Shown: piece after piece, positions 18,466 to 30,289 of the stretch
How positions within the stretch are numbered: the first letter of the stretch is position 1
Layout of the letters: every line of letters begins with the position of its first letter
Assembly (NCBI GenBank): GCA_963675135.1
Contig: OY776130.1
Span: 29,318,001-29,382,000, forward strand
Reading direction: 5' to 3'
Length of the DNA: 64,000 nt
Origin: Galeopsis tetrahit
Lineage: Eukaryota > Streptophyta > Magnoliopsida > Lamiales > Lamiaceae
The notes under the pieces: generated by a model
What the model was told of the DNA's origin: nothing
What the model saw: only the letters and a program-made list of their open reading frames with translations
Databases searched by the model: none
Made by a program: the position numbers and the translations under genes

Positions 18466-21400
18466 TCAAAGATCATCCTCAGGAGGTGGCGGCATTCCAT
18501 ATTGTGCCCACACTCTTCTTTTTAATGCCATGGCTTCTTGGTTGGTTCCCTTAGGTCCAAGAACCATCTTGTTTAGCTTAAGGATCTCAGTGAATTCTCT
18601 CAGAATTCTTGCTTGGTCAATCCATCCTTTAAGCTTTGGAGGCATGTATATGATTGGCTTAGGAGCTGTGAGTTCAATTCTTGCAATATCAGCAGCTGCA
18701 AGCAATTGTTGATAGAGTTCTTTGTAGTATCATGAACTCAGCAAAAGTGGAGTTGGCATCTCTTCCATTCCATCTGTCAATGACATATTGATCATAGACA
18801 TACTCCCTTTTGGCTTCCTCCCATAAGTCATTCAGCTGAACTGGTACCCATTTATCCAAGTGAGGATATTTGGTGTCCATTGGGATCAATAGATGTGGCT
18901 TCATCTTGTTGTAAGTTGCTCTCTTCCTTCTTGGCTTCTGGAAGATCAAGGCTATTGGGAAAGTCAGTGAATTTCTCAACTTGTCTCTTCTTTCCTTGGG
19001 CCTTCTTGATCTTTCCTCTAGTTTGGACACCTTCAGCATCCTTGTCCAAACCAGATACCTCACCACCTGGTCTTTGTTGTAACCTTACTCTTTCCTCTTG
19101 AGCTGAGGCCATAGAATTCTTCAATGCAAGTGCCAACTGCTCCTCTTCATCCAATTCTTCCAAGTTCAGTACTGCTGGCTCTTTTCCCTTTCCTTCAGGG
19201 GCTTTGTCCTTACCCTTAACTGGGCTTCCAATCACTAAGACACCTTTTGCCCTTGCTCTTTCCCTTTCCCCCTTTTTGGCAACATCAAAACATTGGGGTT
19301 TTAGCTCACTCATTGTTGTGGCCATTAGGGATTGTGCCTGATTTAGGGATTTCATTTCTTCCAACAAATATACATTTTCATCATGTATATTCTGCATCCT
19401 GTCACTGCTCAGGCTAAGAAAAGCTAGAACAGGCTTCATTTTCTGTTGGACAACTTCCTCCATAGTTGATTTAAGAGATGCATCCAATTGGGCTTTGAGG
19501 AGCTCAGTGAGGTTGGCCACTGCACCTTCAGCAATGTTGGCCAATACCTCTTGGGAAAATTTTTCTGAGGCTGCTTTCACCATAGCTAGCCTTTGCTCTT
19601 CAGCTCTTTGTCTTTGCATTGCAGTCTTTCTTCCAAGAGCTCTCTTTACCACTGACCTTAATGTCTTCACATTTCTATTGTGGTTGATTCTTAGCAAAGA
19701 TTGCTCTTTCTTAACCTCCTTTGAAACTGACCTCATGGTGTTTTTGGCTTTGATAACTTCAGTGGAGATGGTTTGCAAACCAGTCTCAACTCCACTGATT
19801 CTTGCCTCCAAGGTAGGTAACACCACATCCTCTGAGCCAGTTAGCCTCATTTCCACAGATGCCAAAGTTCTTCCATGCTCATCCAAGGCTCCAGAAGTTT
19901 CTGCATGAGCTGATTGTACCTGGTGAGCCAAGGAATCCAACTTCTCTGATTGCATCCCAAGCAAGGCTTGTGGTGATCCATTATCAACTTGGATGGGTGC
20001 ATCTGTTAAGAGTTCATCTGCAAAGATTTGATCAAAGGTTATACCTGCAATATCAGACAAATCAAAAGCATCAGTAAAAACACACTTGTCTCCCTCCAAT
20101 TCTTTTTCATAAGACTCTGATACATCAGCAGTCTTCTCCTCATTTTCAACTATTTATTTTCTCCCTTCAACAATGATTTCCTCACTTAAAGGAACAGGCC
20201 TCCTCTCATCAAGGGATTCTTGAAGTTCAGATTTGACTTCAAGAATAGCCTGCCCTTCCTCACTTATATCACCCTCATTTGGTGGTACACTCACTATTCT
20301 AGTGATCACAACCTCTCTATCATCTACTTCTCCCTCTGGTTTTTCCACTATCATCTCCTTTTCAACTCCTTCACCTAGACCTGCAGCATCTCCACCTTCA
20401 ACAAGGTTCAAAGATGGCAGTTGTGGGGAGATCACAGTGCTTATATCAGCAGCCACTGAGTCATCCTGAATGATTAAGGGCTGATCAGTGTCCAACTCAT
20501 CTGACACTGAATAGGCCTTAACCAAACCAGCCTCTAAAACAGGAACCTCCACATCTTTAGGCTGTGCCTTGAGTTCAGAAGAACCTTCATTGGCAGATGT
20601 GTCATTGGTTGTGTTACCATCCTTGGTCAACACCTCTGAATTGACAGAACCTTTTCTATGATAGGTCTTAGGAGGGTTGGAAAGTCTTTCAGATACAGAA
20701 GGCTTAAGGATATTAGCTTGAGGGGTTTCAGTAGGGTTGGGTTTTGAGGGGTTTGAGGGATCATTGGGGGAATCATCATCATTGGAGCTACTATCAGGGT
20801 GTTTGATTCCCTTAGCTTTTCTTTCCTTCTCCTCCTTAATCTTATCAGCTACCAGTTTTGCAAAGATTTCCTCATCAATGAGAAATCTTGTCTTTGAGAC
20901 TCCAGCAAAGTGTAGCAATCTGTTCTCCTCAACATGCCACCAGTTTGCTCCCTTATCTTGGATGACTTGTGATATCTCCATCATAGACTTATCTTTTACA
21001 TCAACAAGCATCCTTAGATCATGAAAAGTCCTCTGAATTCTTGGAAATTCAGCAAGTTGTGGATACAAACTGTCCACAGTAGCCATGGCTCCTCCTCTGA
21101 GCATACTCTCATAAGTATACTCCTCCTCATCTCCACTTGAATGGAGACTTTGGGTTATAGGGGAGTTGGCTCTGGGTTCTCCTAAAGTGGCTTCAGGAAG
21201 GTTTAGTTCAGGAATGTTGGCTTCAGAAGAGTTGGGTGCAGTAGAAGGTGCTTCAGTTGCTTTAAAGAGCAATGGATCTAAAGGGGATTTACTCAAGGGG
21301 GTTGGCTCAAAAAGTGCAGCTTCTAATTGCTTTGAGTAATTGAGCATAGATGAGTCAAGGGGAGAATGTAGTCTTGTCTCATCTACTGCTATATCTGCTA

Positions 21401-22859
21401 GCACATCTATCCCACTTCTTTGCACATTCCCTTCAGGAGAGTATCTCTTTGTAAGATTGATGGGGGTTATAGGTTGGTTGGTTGGGGTTATATGGGTTTC
21501 AGGGGAGTTGGGCTCAGGGTTCTGAATTTCAGGGATGTTGGCCTCTATTGGTTGACCTTCAGGGACCTTGGATTCTGGAGTTCCAGAACCAGATGAGTTG
21601 GTCCTTGAGTTTGATTTGGTCCTGCTTTCAGCTCTGCTCTCTCTAAGAGCAAGTTGTAGAGACCTTTCTTCTTGGAGCTCCAACACTTTGTCAGTAGGCT
21701 TGGCCCTTCTCTTGCTAGCCCTACTGCTCCCACTTCCTTCACCATCCTTTTCAGGGACAACCTCCCTGATCCTCTTATCACCCCTAGACTTTTGTCTAGT
21801 CTCATTGTACTTCTGCCTTAATTCTTCTGAATGATCAGAGGGCACTTGTACACCTTCTCTAGCAACTTCTTCAATCTCAGTTGAAGCATCTGAGTTCTCT
21901 TCTGAGATGATCTGAGACATTTTCCTTGTCTTCACCACTCTTGCTTTTGTCCTCTTCTTCATTTTAGGTTTCTCCTCCACCTTTTCTTCAGCAGGTTTGG
22001 CCACTATCATCCTCCTTTGCTCAGTTTTCTTGCTGAGCTTTCTGAACAGAATCTTTTGAGCTGGGAGAGGCTTTGCAAAGGTTTGCATTTGGGAATAATA
22101 GGAAAATCTCTCAATCAACAAGCTTGCCCTGGTGCAATACTTGAGTTTCCCTTCTAGCACAACCTTGTTATGAGCTCTCACTTTAAACTTGGCCTTTTCC
22201 TTCATCATCTCAGAAATAATGAAGGTCCTCCAATCAAACTTGATACCCTTGTCACTGGCATCAATGACTGCAGCCATGATTCTGATTCTAGGATGGCTGA
22301 CCTGCTCCAAGCTTCCAGTATTACTCAAGAGACTCTTAGTGATTACCTCAAATAGATTGAGAAATTTAGACTTGAGAGTCTTCTTGTTTTGTGTTGAAGA
22401 TAGAGGGCCTGGCACTAATAGCCATTCTTGTGCTATGTCATCTTCATGGCCAGCACCATAAGATTCTGGATTCCTTCCTTCTGAAGGCAATCCAAAGGCT
22501 CCTTCAAGATCTTCTGAAGAGAATTTCACTCTATGAAATCTCTCTTCTTCATCTTCTTCAGCAACATAGGACAATCTGGTGGAAATCTCACCATCTTCTG
22601 GTTTGCCTCTCCATTTGAGAAAGGCAAAGAATTCAGCCATGTAGTTGTCCAAACAAGAGCTTGGCCTTTCCTCCATGAATTTCTGAAGGCCTGCTCTTCT
22701 CAACCATCTCAGGGTTGGAGTGATTTCAGGATCTTCACTTGTAAATGACACTATTGGCTCAAAGTGAAGGTTGTTCTTGTTGCTCAAATAACCAAAATCA
22801 AGGTCAAGAACCTTGTTGGAAAAATCTATGATCATCTCTGGTCTAACTTTGGGAGCCAT
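18466..22859 (-). pseudogene. ORF3 of element B (broken)
   Basis: Closely similar to A's ORF3 from the same ATG (22857-22859). The frame is open to 20154, where a nonsense codon interrupts it, and then open again over 20099-18852. About 370 bp equivalent to A 14780-15150 are deleted, so the first part is joined to the C-terminal block out of frame. The frame change near the end seen in A at about 15361 is also here (18689-18720), and the final block ends in PPPEDDL at 18466. The high similarity over most of its length shows the ORF was under constraint until recently. Confidence 0.75.
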
Positions 22860-23560
22860 TGAAAATTCCAGCGATGAATTTGAAAGAGTGTTGAGAGAGT
22901 TTGAAGAAAAGTGAGCTAGGGTTCGAATACTTGGGGAAGAAGTGTTTGTGGGGGATCTTAAGACTTGGGGATATTCTAAAAAGAATGTTTGTCAATGAGT
23001 TGGTGAGTTTTGTGTATTTTCAACGGTTGTCAAAAATGGAAACATACACTTGGACGGCCAGGATGAATTTCAGGGGAGTTGGCCAGTTTTGATCCAATGG
23101 TTAAAAACCAATGTAACAGTGACTTGTTGGTTTTATTCAAAACGTGGAAGGTATTTAATATTAGTTAATGGTTGGGGAGTTTTCGAGATAGATCATGGTT
23201 TGAAAATGTGTAATGCAAACAAGAGTTAAATCTTGGCATTTAATGCATGGAAAGCGACCTTTTGGGTGGGGGACAAATTAAATCCTACAGAAATGATATC
23301 TGTAGTTGGGACAGGTATCAAGGTAGACAATGATTACCCAAAATAGGTGCTTATCAAACCTAGAGAATAGGTTTGATAACTAGGACAACTTATCTGACCC
23401 TACAAGGACAAGTGTCCTGAAGAGATGTGGACAAGAGTCCTGAATGTCAATGGACAAGTGTCCTGAGTAGTTATGATCATCTCTTCTGCACTTCAGTAGA
23501 TTTGTCCAAGTCTACTGAATATCAATTCAGCTCTTTTACTCCCATTAACTTCAATGAGTT
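22860..23560 (-). other. Spacer between pol and ORF3 of element B
   Basis: Same organisation as in A but without the hAT MITE: the sequence reads straight through CTTGTAGG at about 23397-23404 (minus strand). The three 23-bp repeats are at about 23404-23465. No coding signal. Confidence 0.7.
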
Positions 23561-26500
23561 TTACTTGTCCAACTTCCCTGGATCAAGTAAACCCAACTCT
23601 GCTGATATCTCCAGAAACCTTGCCTCTGCAAGTGGCTTAGTTAGTATATCAGCTTTTTGATGATCTGTGTGGATCTTGACCAACTTTATATCCTTCTTCT
23701 CCACATGATCTCTAATGAAGTGATGCTTGATGTCCACATGTTTGCATCTTGTATGCAAGACAGGATTTTGTGAAATAGCAATGGCACTATTGTTATCACA
23801 AAATATGGGCACTTCAGTAGAGTTGACTCTGTAATCTCTTAGTTGTTGTCTCAACCATAGGATCTGGGCACAACAACTTCCAGCAGCAACATATTCAGCC
23901 TCAGTAGTGGAAGTAGCCACTGTGTTTTGCTTCTTGGAGAACCAAGATATGAGCTTGTTGCCTAAGAATTGACAAGTCCCTAAAGTGGACTTTCTGTTAA
24001 TTCTGCATCCTCCATAATCAGCATCTGAGTAGCCAGTTAACTCAATGTTGTCATCAGCAGGATACCAAAGGCCTAGATTTTCAGTGCCTTTGAGATATCT
24101 CAAGATCCTCTTAGCAGCCTCAAGATGGCTTTTCTTAGGATTTGCTTGAAACCTTGCACAAACACCTACTGCAAAGGTGATGTCAGGTCTACTGGCAGTG
24201 AGATAGAGGAGTGAACCAATTATTCCTCTATACTCAGTAGAGTTGGTTGGAATACCACTCTCATCAGGATCCATCTTCCAGTTTGTGTTCATTGGAATCC
24301 TTACTGGCTTGCTAGTTGTACACCCAAACTTCTTGATCATTTCTCTGGTGTACTTAGCTTGGTTGATGAAGATTCCTTCTTTTGATTGCTTGACTTGAAG
24401 ACCCAGAAAGAAGTTTATCAGTCTCATCATGGACATCTCAAACTTGCTTTGCATTAGCTTGGAGAACTTCTCACATAGCTTCTCATTGGGGGATCCAAAT
24501 ATTATGTCATCCACATAAATTTGGACAAGCAAGATGTCCTCTCCTTCAGAGATTCTGAAAAAAGTTCTGTCCACAGTTCCCTTGGTGAATCCATGATCCA
24601 AGAGGAATTGTGACAGTGTATCATACCAAGCCCTAGGGGCTTGCTTGAGTCCATAAAGAGCTTTCTTGAGTCTGTAAACTTGGTTTCCAACTTCAAAACC
24701 TGGTGGTTGCTCTACATAGACTTCTTCCTTCAAGACTCCATTCAGAAAGGCACTCTTGACATCCATTTGGTACACTTTGAACCTCTTGTGGACTGCATAG
24801 GCTAGAAAGAGCCTTATTGCTTCTAGCCTTGCCACAGGTGCAAATGTCTCATCATAGTCAATGCCTTCATGTTGGCAGTAGCCTTTTGCCACAAGTCTTG
24901 CTTTGTTTCTGACAATCACATCATTTTCATTCTTCTTGTTCTTGAACACCCACTTTGTTCCAATAACATCTTGATGTGAAGGCCTATCCACCAGCTCCCA
25001 TACTCCATTTCTGGTGAATTGATTCAGTTCTTCCTGCATGGCTGTGATCCAATTGGCATCTTGAAGTGCCTCCTCAATATCACTTGGTTCTTGTTCTGAC
25101 AAGAAACAACAGAAAAGAGCACTTTCACCATGAAATCTTCTTGTTTTGACTCCAATACTTGGGTCACCAAGTATTTGATCAGTAGGATGGTCAGACAACC
25201 AAGTCCTTCTTTTTCTGATCTCTTCAGTAGAGTTGTCCTCTACTGAAGTTGAGTCAATTTGATCATAGAATTCAGGATAATTGAATGCAGGATCTAATTC
25301 AGGATCATAATCAGGGGTGTTGTCCTCAATGTCAGTGACATTGGTATTTTCAACATTTTGATTTCCTCCTTGATTATTTGACCCATTAACTACCTCAGCA
25401 GGAACTGCTTCTTCATTGGTAGTTGTTACCTGGATGTGAACTGGGATTGGATCATTCAGTTCACTATTTCCTTCAGTGGGATTTGCCTCAGGAGGGTTGC
25501 CTTCAGGATGGTTGTCCAACATAGAGTTTTCAGGTAGATTGGTTTGGACAACATCTATAAGCTCAGTGTCTTTGTCTTTTAGACTTAGTCTGGTTGTCCT
25601 CTGTGTGATTTCTTCTGATTCCAAGTTCTCATTCGTGAACTCATGAATAGATTCATCAAATACAACATGAGGTGTTTCCTCTACAATAAGGGTTTTCTTG
25701 TTGAAGACTCTAAAGGCTCTACTGATTTGAGAGTATCCAAGGAATACTCCCTCATCAGCTTTGCTATCAAAGGCTTTCAATTGTTCTTTCCCATTATTGT
25801 GAATGAAACACTTGCAACCAAAAATGTGAAAGTAAGACACTTTAGGCAATCTTCATTTCCAGAGTTCATAAGGGGTTTTGCCTTGCCCTTTAGTGATCAG
25901 ATATCTATTTTGAGTATGGCATGCAGTGTTTATGGCTTCAGCCCAAAACCTCTTAGGCAAATTTGAATCAGCAATTAAGGTTCTAGCAGCTTCTTTTAAA
26001 GTTCTATTTCTTCTCTCTTTAACTCCATTCTGTTGAGGAGTTCTAGCTGCTGAGGTTTCATGAGCTATTCCATTAGATGTACAATACTCATTGATGTATG
26101 AGTTAATGAACTCAGTGCCTTTATCAGATCTTATCTTGATAATGCTAAGGCTTTTCTCATTTGACAATCTCTTTAGAAGTTCAGGCAGTTTGACTTGAGT
26201 TTCCTTCTTATTAAGGAGAAATACTACCCATGTGAACCGAGAGAAGTCATCTACTACTACCAATGTGTATTTTCTACCATTTATGCTTACAGGGGTAATT
26301 GGTCCAAAAAGATCCATATGTAAAAGTTCAAGTACCCTTTCAGTGGAAATGACTGGTTTTCCTTTAAATGAGGCTTTGATCTGTTTTCCTTCTTGGCATG
26401 GTTTGCAAACATGCTCTTTAATGAAAACCTCATTAGGTAGTCCTTTGACTAATGCATTTCTAGCAATTTTGTTCATTGTTTTGAAGTTCAAGTGGTTTAA

Positions 26501-26950
26501 TCTCTTATGCCACAACCAACTTTGTTTACTAGAACTCTTAGCAATGAAGCATGCAGCATTAGTAGACTTGTCCCAGTCTGCAAAATACACATTTCCTTTC
26601 CTAGTTCCAGTCAATAGAATTTGTTGAGTCTTATCTTTGATCAAGCATTTATCACTGGAAAACTCAACATTGAAGTCTTTATCACAGAATTGACTGATAC
26701 TTAGGAGATTATATTTGAGACCAGCTACATAAGATACATTGGATACTTTGATGTTACCAATCATCAAAGTACCATAACCTTTTGTTGATGCTTGTGAGCT
26801 GTCTCCAAATGTGACATTAGGGCCTTCTTTTTCAATGAAATAAGTGAGGAGTTCCTTGTTTCCAGTCATGTGCCTTGAGCATCCACTGTCAAGGTACCAT
26901 GCTGTCTTTTTGCTTATGCTCCTCATCTTGTGGCCCAAAGGTACCTGCAA
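23561..26950 (-). pseudogene. pol: Pol of element B (one nonsense mutation)
   Basis: Closely similar to A's pol over its full length: protease DSG, integrase HHCC and D,D35E residues, RT with YVDD, and RNase H are all present. A single GGA-to-TGA change at 25850-25852, within integrase (after TPYELWK), splits the frame into 26950-25853 and 25849-23561. The in-frame UAA between gag and pol is at the same site as in A with the same flanking bases. Confidence 0.85.
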
Positions 26951-28520
26951 TTAGATAGGTTTAGGTACCCTTTGAGTTTTGGGTCCTGAGAGGTTAGCTG
27001 TACCTTTAGGAACCCAAACTTGCCTAATAACCCTGATTGATTCAAGGTGGCTAAGTTGTCTTCCTTTAGCATCTAAATACAATGTCTTTCCCTTAAATGC
27101 CTTTGGGAAAGTGTGTGTGAATGTGTTAACTCTATAAGTTTCAGGAGAGTTGTCAAGTCTCCTGAACTTTTGAGTTCTTTGTGCAGCTTGAGGGAATCTT
27201 TGAGGAAAGGCTTTCTTATGACCATTACCCTTTGGTATGAAGGGTTTTGGTTGTCTCATTTTATTCTGCCTTTGAGGAAAGTTGTCCCTAGGTCTATTCA
27301 GCTGAGGCTTTCTCAGAAGAGTTGGCCTAGGCTGATTATACCTTGGATACTTCCTCTGAACATTGTTCAGTAGAGTTGCCCTACCATTGGGTCTACTCTG
27401 CTGACCAATATTCCTCTTGTGTTCAGGAGCTTTGGCCATTTCCTTAGGTTTTGGCCTAATCTCCTGAAGCACTTGAGTAGGCATAACATCCATTTTGCCC
27501 TTTCCTTTGTTCAGTGGCTGAATTATTTAATTTTCAGTCTGTGCCACTGACTTAACAAAGATTCTCTTAGTGTTACTCACAGAAGCAACACTAAGACAAT
27601 GTGAAGATTCAAATGGATCAAAACCTAATCCACTTCTTTGAGCCATAGGTCTTTGATAACTCTGAATTTCCTCTATTGCTCTAGAGGATTTCTTCAGAGC
27701 AGACATCTTTAATTTCAGGCTCTCTTCACTTGCTTTAAGAATATCATATTCTTGTGAGAGGTTTTCAAACTTGGCATTGAGAATTTTAAGTTCAAAATCT
27801 TTTCTCTTCTGAGAGAGAAGTTGATCATCAATCTCCTTTTGTTGGTCAACTATCCTGAGATTTGCTTCCTCAAGCTCTCTCAAGACTTGTTGATACAACT
27901 CAGTAGACTTGACATCAACAACTGTCTCAGAGTTTTTGGCAAGTTCAATAGCCAATCTTTCATTTTCTCTCACACAGTTATCATGAAATTCTTGTAACAT
28001 AGTGAAATCTTCCATCAACTTTCCAAGGGAAAGCTTCAAGTTGATCTCACTATTGTTTTGTGAGATGAATGATGGTGAACTAGAAGTAGAGGATACCTCA
28101 TCATCCTCAAGAGCCATGTTGCAGACATCATCATCATCATCATTGTTGGAGAATAGTCCATCTGAAGAGTTGAAGCTTTCAGCACTATCAGATTCTTCAC
28201 CAGCCATCATGGCCTTTCTATTGGTGAACTTTCTGTCTCTTTTGGCCTGCCTCTCTCTTCTCTCCTTAGAGCTTAATTCAGGGCAATCATACTGGAAGTG
28301 CCCTTTCTTTTTACAGTTATAGCACAGATCTTCATCATCTTCTTTCTTTGATTCTTCTCTTCTTTTTGATGATGAAGGTTCAGCTCTACTTGACCTTCTC
28401 CTATCAGAGTACTTGTCCTCTGATCTTTTCTCTTCAGGCTTTTTGACTTCAGCCTGTGCTTCAGGAGAGTTGTATCTCCTGAATTTGTTGTCCTGGTAGA
28501 ACTTCTTGTATCTACCAACA
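26951..28520 (-). pseudogene. gag: Gag of element B, 5'-truncated
   Basis: Starts abruptly at codons equivalent to A gag residue about 303 (RYKKFYQDN), directly joined to the six-base LTR stub TGTTGG. The zinc knuckle CYNCKKKGHFQYDC and the coiled-coil region are intact. A GAA-to-TAA change at 27524-27526 interrupts the frame, which is otherwise open to the shared gag-pol stop. The N-terminal gag domain, ATG and PBS are missing, so B could not have made particles or primed reverse transcription by itself in this form. Confidence 0.85.
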
Positions 28521-28528
28521 GGGGAAAT

Positions 28529-30212
28529 TGTTGGGAATAAAATGAGTTATGTTTTGATTAAATACCAAAACCCCCTGAGACATGCCTAAGTCATGATTGA
28601 ATATGTTCTAGAAATGTTAGAACATATAGTATAAAGGCTACATGAGGAGCTAATATGTTAGGTAGCTCTTAGATAATTAGATGCACAAATTGAGGGGGAA
28701 CACATGCTTGGAAGTTCATTTGAATCAAGTCCCCTCAAGGCTCAAACTCTGGATACAACACTAAGTCTTTTGAGACTAACTATACTGATCAGGAGAGTTG
28801 TCCAGAGGAGTTGTCTCAGTACAAGAAGTCAAGATCAAGTGCTCTGAAAGCCTGCAGTCAACTATGCTGAAGAGTTTGAGACAATCATTCCCTAAAGATC
28901 TTCAAAGAAACAAGCTAAGATCATCTTCAAGAGAAATAAAAGGGAAAGAGCCATCTGAAGGGAAAGAGCCATCTTCAAGAGAAATAAAAGGGAAAGAGCA
29001 AGACAATCTTGCTGATAAGCAAGACTGCTGATAGTGATAAGGAGAGTTGTCCAAATGATGAGGAATGTTGTCCTATCATTGGAACAACCTTCAGAAGACA
29101 TGTCCACATTCTTACAAGAGAATCTGAATGTCAGATATTGGGAAGAGTGCTACAGAATGAAGACAAAGCTCCTACAGCCGTTTATTTCCCAAATAAGGAC
29201 ATGTCACTATCAAGATTTTGTCTTCAAAGTTGAAGAACTAAAAGAAGACATTTATGGACATTGGAGGCTGCCTCTCCAACGGGCAAATCCTTCATTTGTC
29301 TATAAATACAGAAGTGTGAAGACCATTTGAAAGCATCCAACTTCAACCTCAACCAAGCACATCCAACCTTAAGTTCTTACAAGCTAGAGTGCTTTCAAAG
29401 CTTTCAAAGACTATCTTAGTCTTCAAACACTTCATCTAAGCTGTACTACATTGTATATCCATACACAAGCTTAGAGAGATATCCTATCCTTATACACTGA
29501 TCTTCATTGTAAAGGATATCTCATTAGTTGGAACCTTACTTCAATCCTCATATCTTTCAAGAGTGAAAGTGAGAAGGTTGTAGTAGTAGAAGTGGTAGGA
29601 GCTGACTGTTGAGAGAAGAACAGTTCAGTTCTGAGTTGAGAAGAGGGTACTAGGACTCTAGACATCCTAGGGATCAATTCACCAAGAGTGGTGTTATTGA
29701 TCAAGTGCACCTTGGCACTATAAAACAAGTTAATTCCAAGAGTGAAGGAATTATCCTGTTAAATCAGGGAAAGTGGATGTAGGAGCTTGAGTCTCTGAAC
29801 CACTATAAACTCTTGTGTTGATTTACTTTCAAGTACTTTCATACACTCAACACTGCACACAAAACTGATCTTTCAAAGAATAAACATTCAAAGACTGTGC
29901 AAAACTGATTTGGACAAGTTCCCTGAAACTGGACTGTATTGAATTGACCAAGTGATTTCAGAATCTAAAGGAGTTTAAACTAAAAGGGCCAACCATTATT
30001 CCGCACATATAACTCCCCTAGATAGTTATTCAACTAAGTACTCAATAGTACTTAGTAGTCTGATTATCTTAGAAGAGTTAATCATCTTCAGCAGAGTTGT
30101 CCAAGACAACCTTGCTGAGCTCTGGTTTGATCAAGTTAGAAAAGAATTTGAATACAAGTGTATTCCCCCCCCCCCCCCATACACTTGTTATATACTCCTT
30201 TCAGGACCAACA
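28529..30212 (+). repeat. 3' LTR of element A (1684 bp)
   Basis: Starts TGTTGGGAATAAAATGAG and ends GGACCAACA, followed by the ATCCT duplication. By eye there are seven substitutions against the 5' LTR. The TATA box is at 29301-29308. The hairpin loop has 14 C residues (30165-30178) against nine in the 5' LTR. Confidence 0.93.
29301..29308 (+). promoter_or_regulatory. TATA box of A's 3' LTR
   Basis: TATAAATA in the same context as in the 5' LTR. Transcription from here would read out into the interrupted LINE and CACTA-2. Confidence 0.6.
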
Positions 30213-30268
30213 ATCCTCTTGTTGTATTTCTTGTTGTGACTAAGGTGAAGGTGTCAGTGGCCAGGACT
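30213..30268 (+). mobile_element. LINE ORF2 piece between A and CACTA-2
   Basis: A 56-bp remnant of the LINE endonuclease, in frame with 1741-1829 after removing element A (including one ATCCT). It encodes LVVFLVVTKVKVSVART, matching the ETK region of LINE endonucleases with the key glutamate replaced. Its last three bases, ACT, serve as the target site of CACTA-2. Confidence 0.8.
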
Positions 30269-30289
30269 CACTACAAAAAAAGAGGTTTT

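Larger units (their letters stand above)
16175..28520 (-). mobile_element. Element B: Sirevirus-like copia, lacking its 5' LTR
   Basis: A minus-strand member of the same family as A, inserted in A's polypurine tract with the 5-bp duplication GGGGA (16170-16174 and 28521-28525). In its own orientation it begins with TGTTGG fused directly to mid-gag, then partial gag, pol, ORF3, PPT and a full 3' LTR ending in CCAACA. The 5' LTR, PBS and first part of gag are missing, but the outermost six bases of the LTR are kept. It has nonsense mutations in gag, pol and ORF3 and a deletion in ORF3, so it is defective. It lacks the hAT MITE found in A. Confidence 0.88.
1830..30212 (+). mobile_element. Element A: Sirevirus-like Ty1/copia LTR retrotransposon
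   Basis: A complete plus-strand element bounded by direct LTRs (1830-3508 and 28529-30212), each starting TGTTGGGAA and ending GGACCAACA. The 5-bp target duplication is ATCCT (1825-1829 and 30213-30217). Removing the element restores the LINE reading frame exactly. Order: LTR, PBS, gag, in-frame stop, pol (PR-IN-RT-RH, which is the copia order), spacer, ORF3, PPT, LTR. Large gag, long LTRs, initiator-Met-tRNA PBS and an extra ORF after pol fit the Sirevirus (SIRE/Maximus) lineage. Inside it lie a hAT MITE (9673-10311) and element B (16175-28520). Without B and its target duplication the element is about 16 kb, which is long for a copia element. Confidence 0.9.

Noticed and set aside
16175..30212. 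B and the right-hand LTR taken as one element with inverted LTRs
   Set aside because: The right LTR is separated from B by the GGGGA duplicate and AAT of A's PPT, and it pairs with the LTR at 1830 by sequence and duplication.
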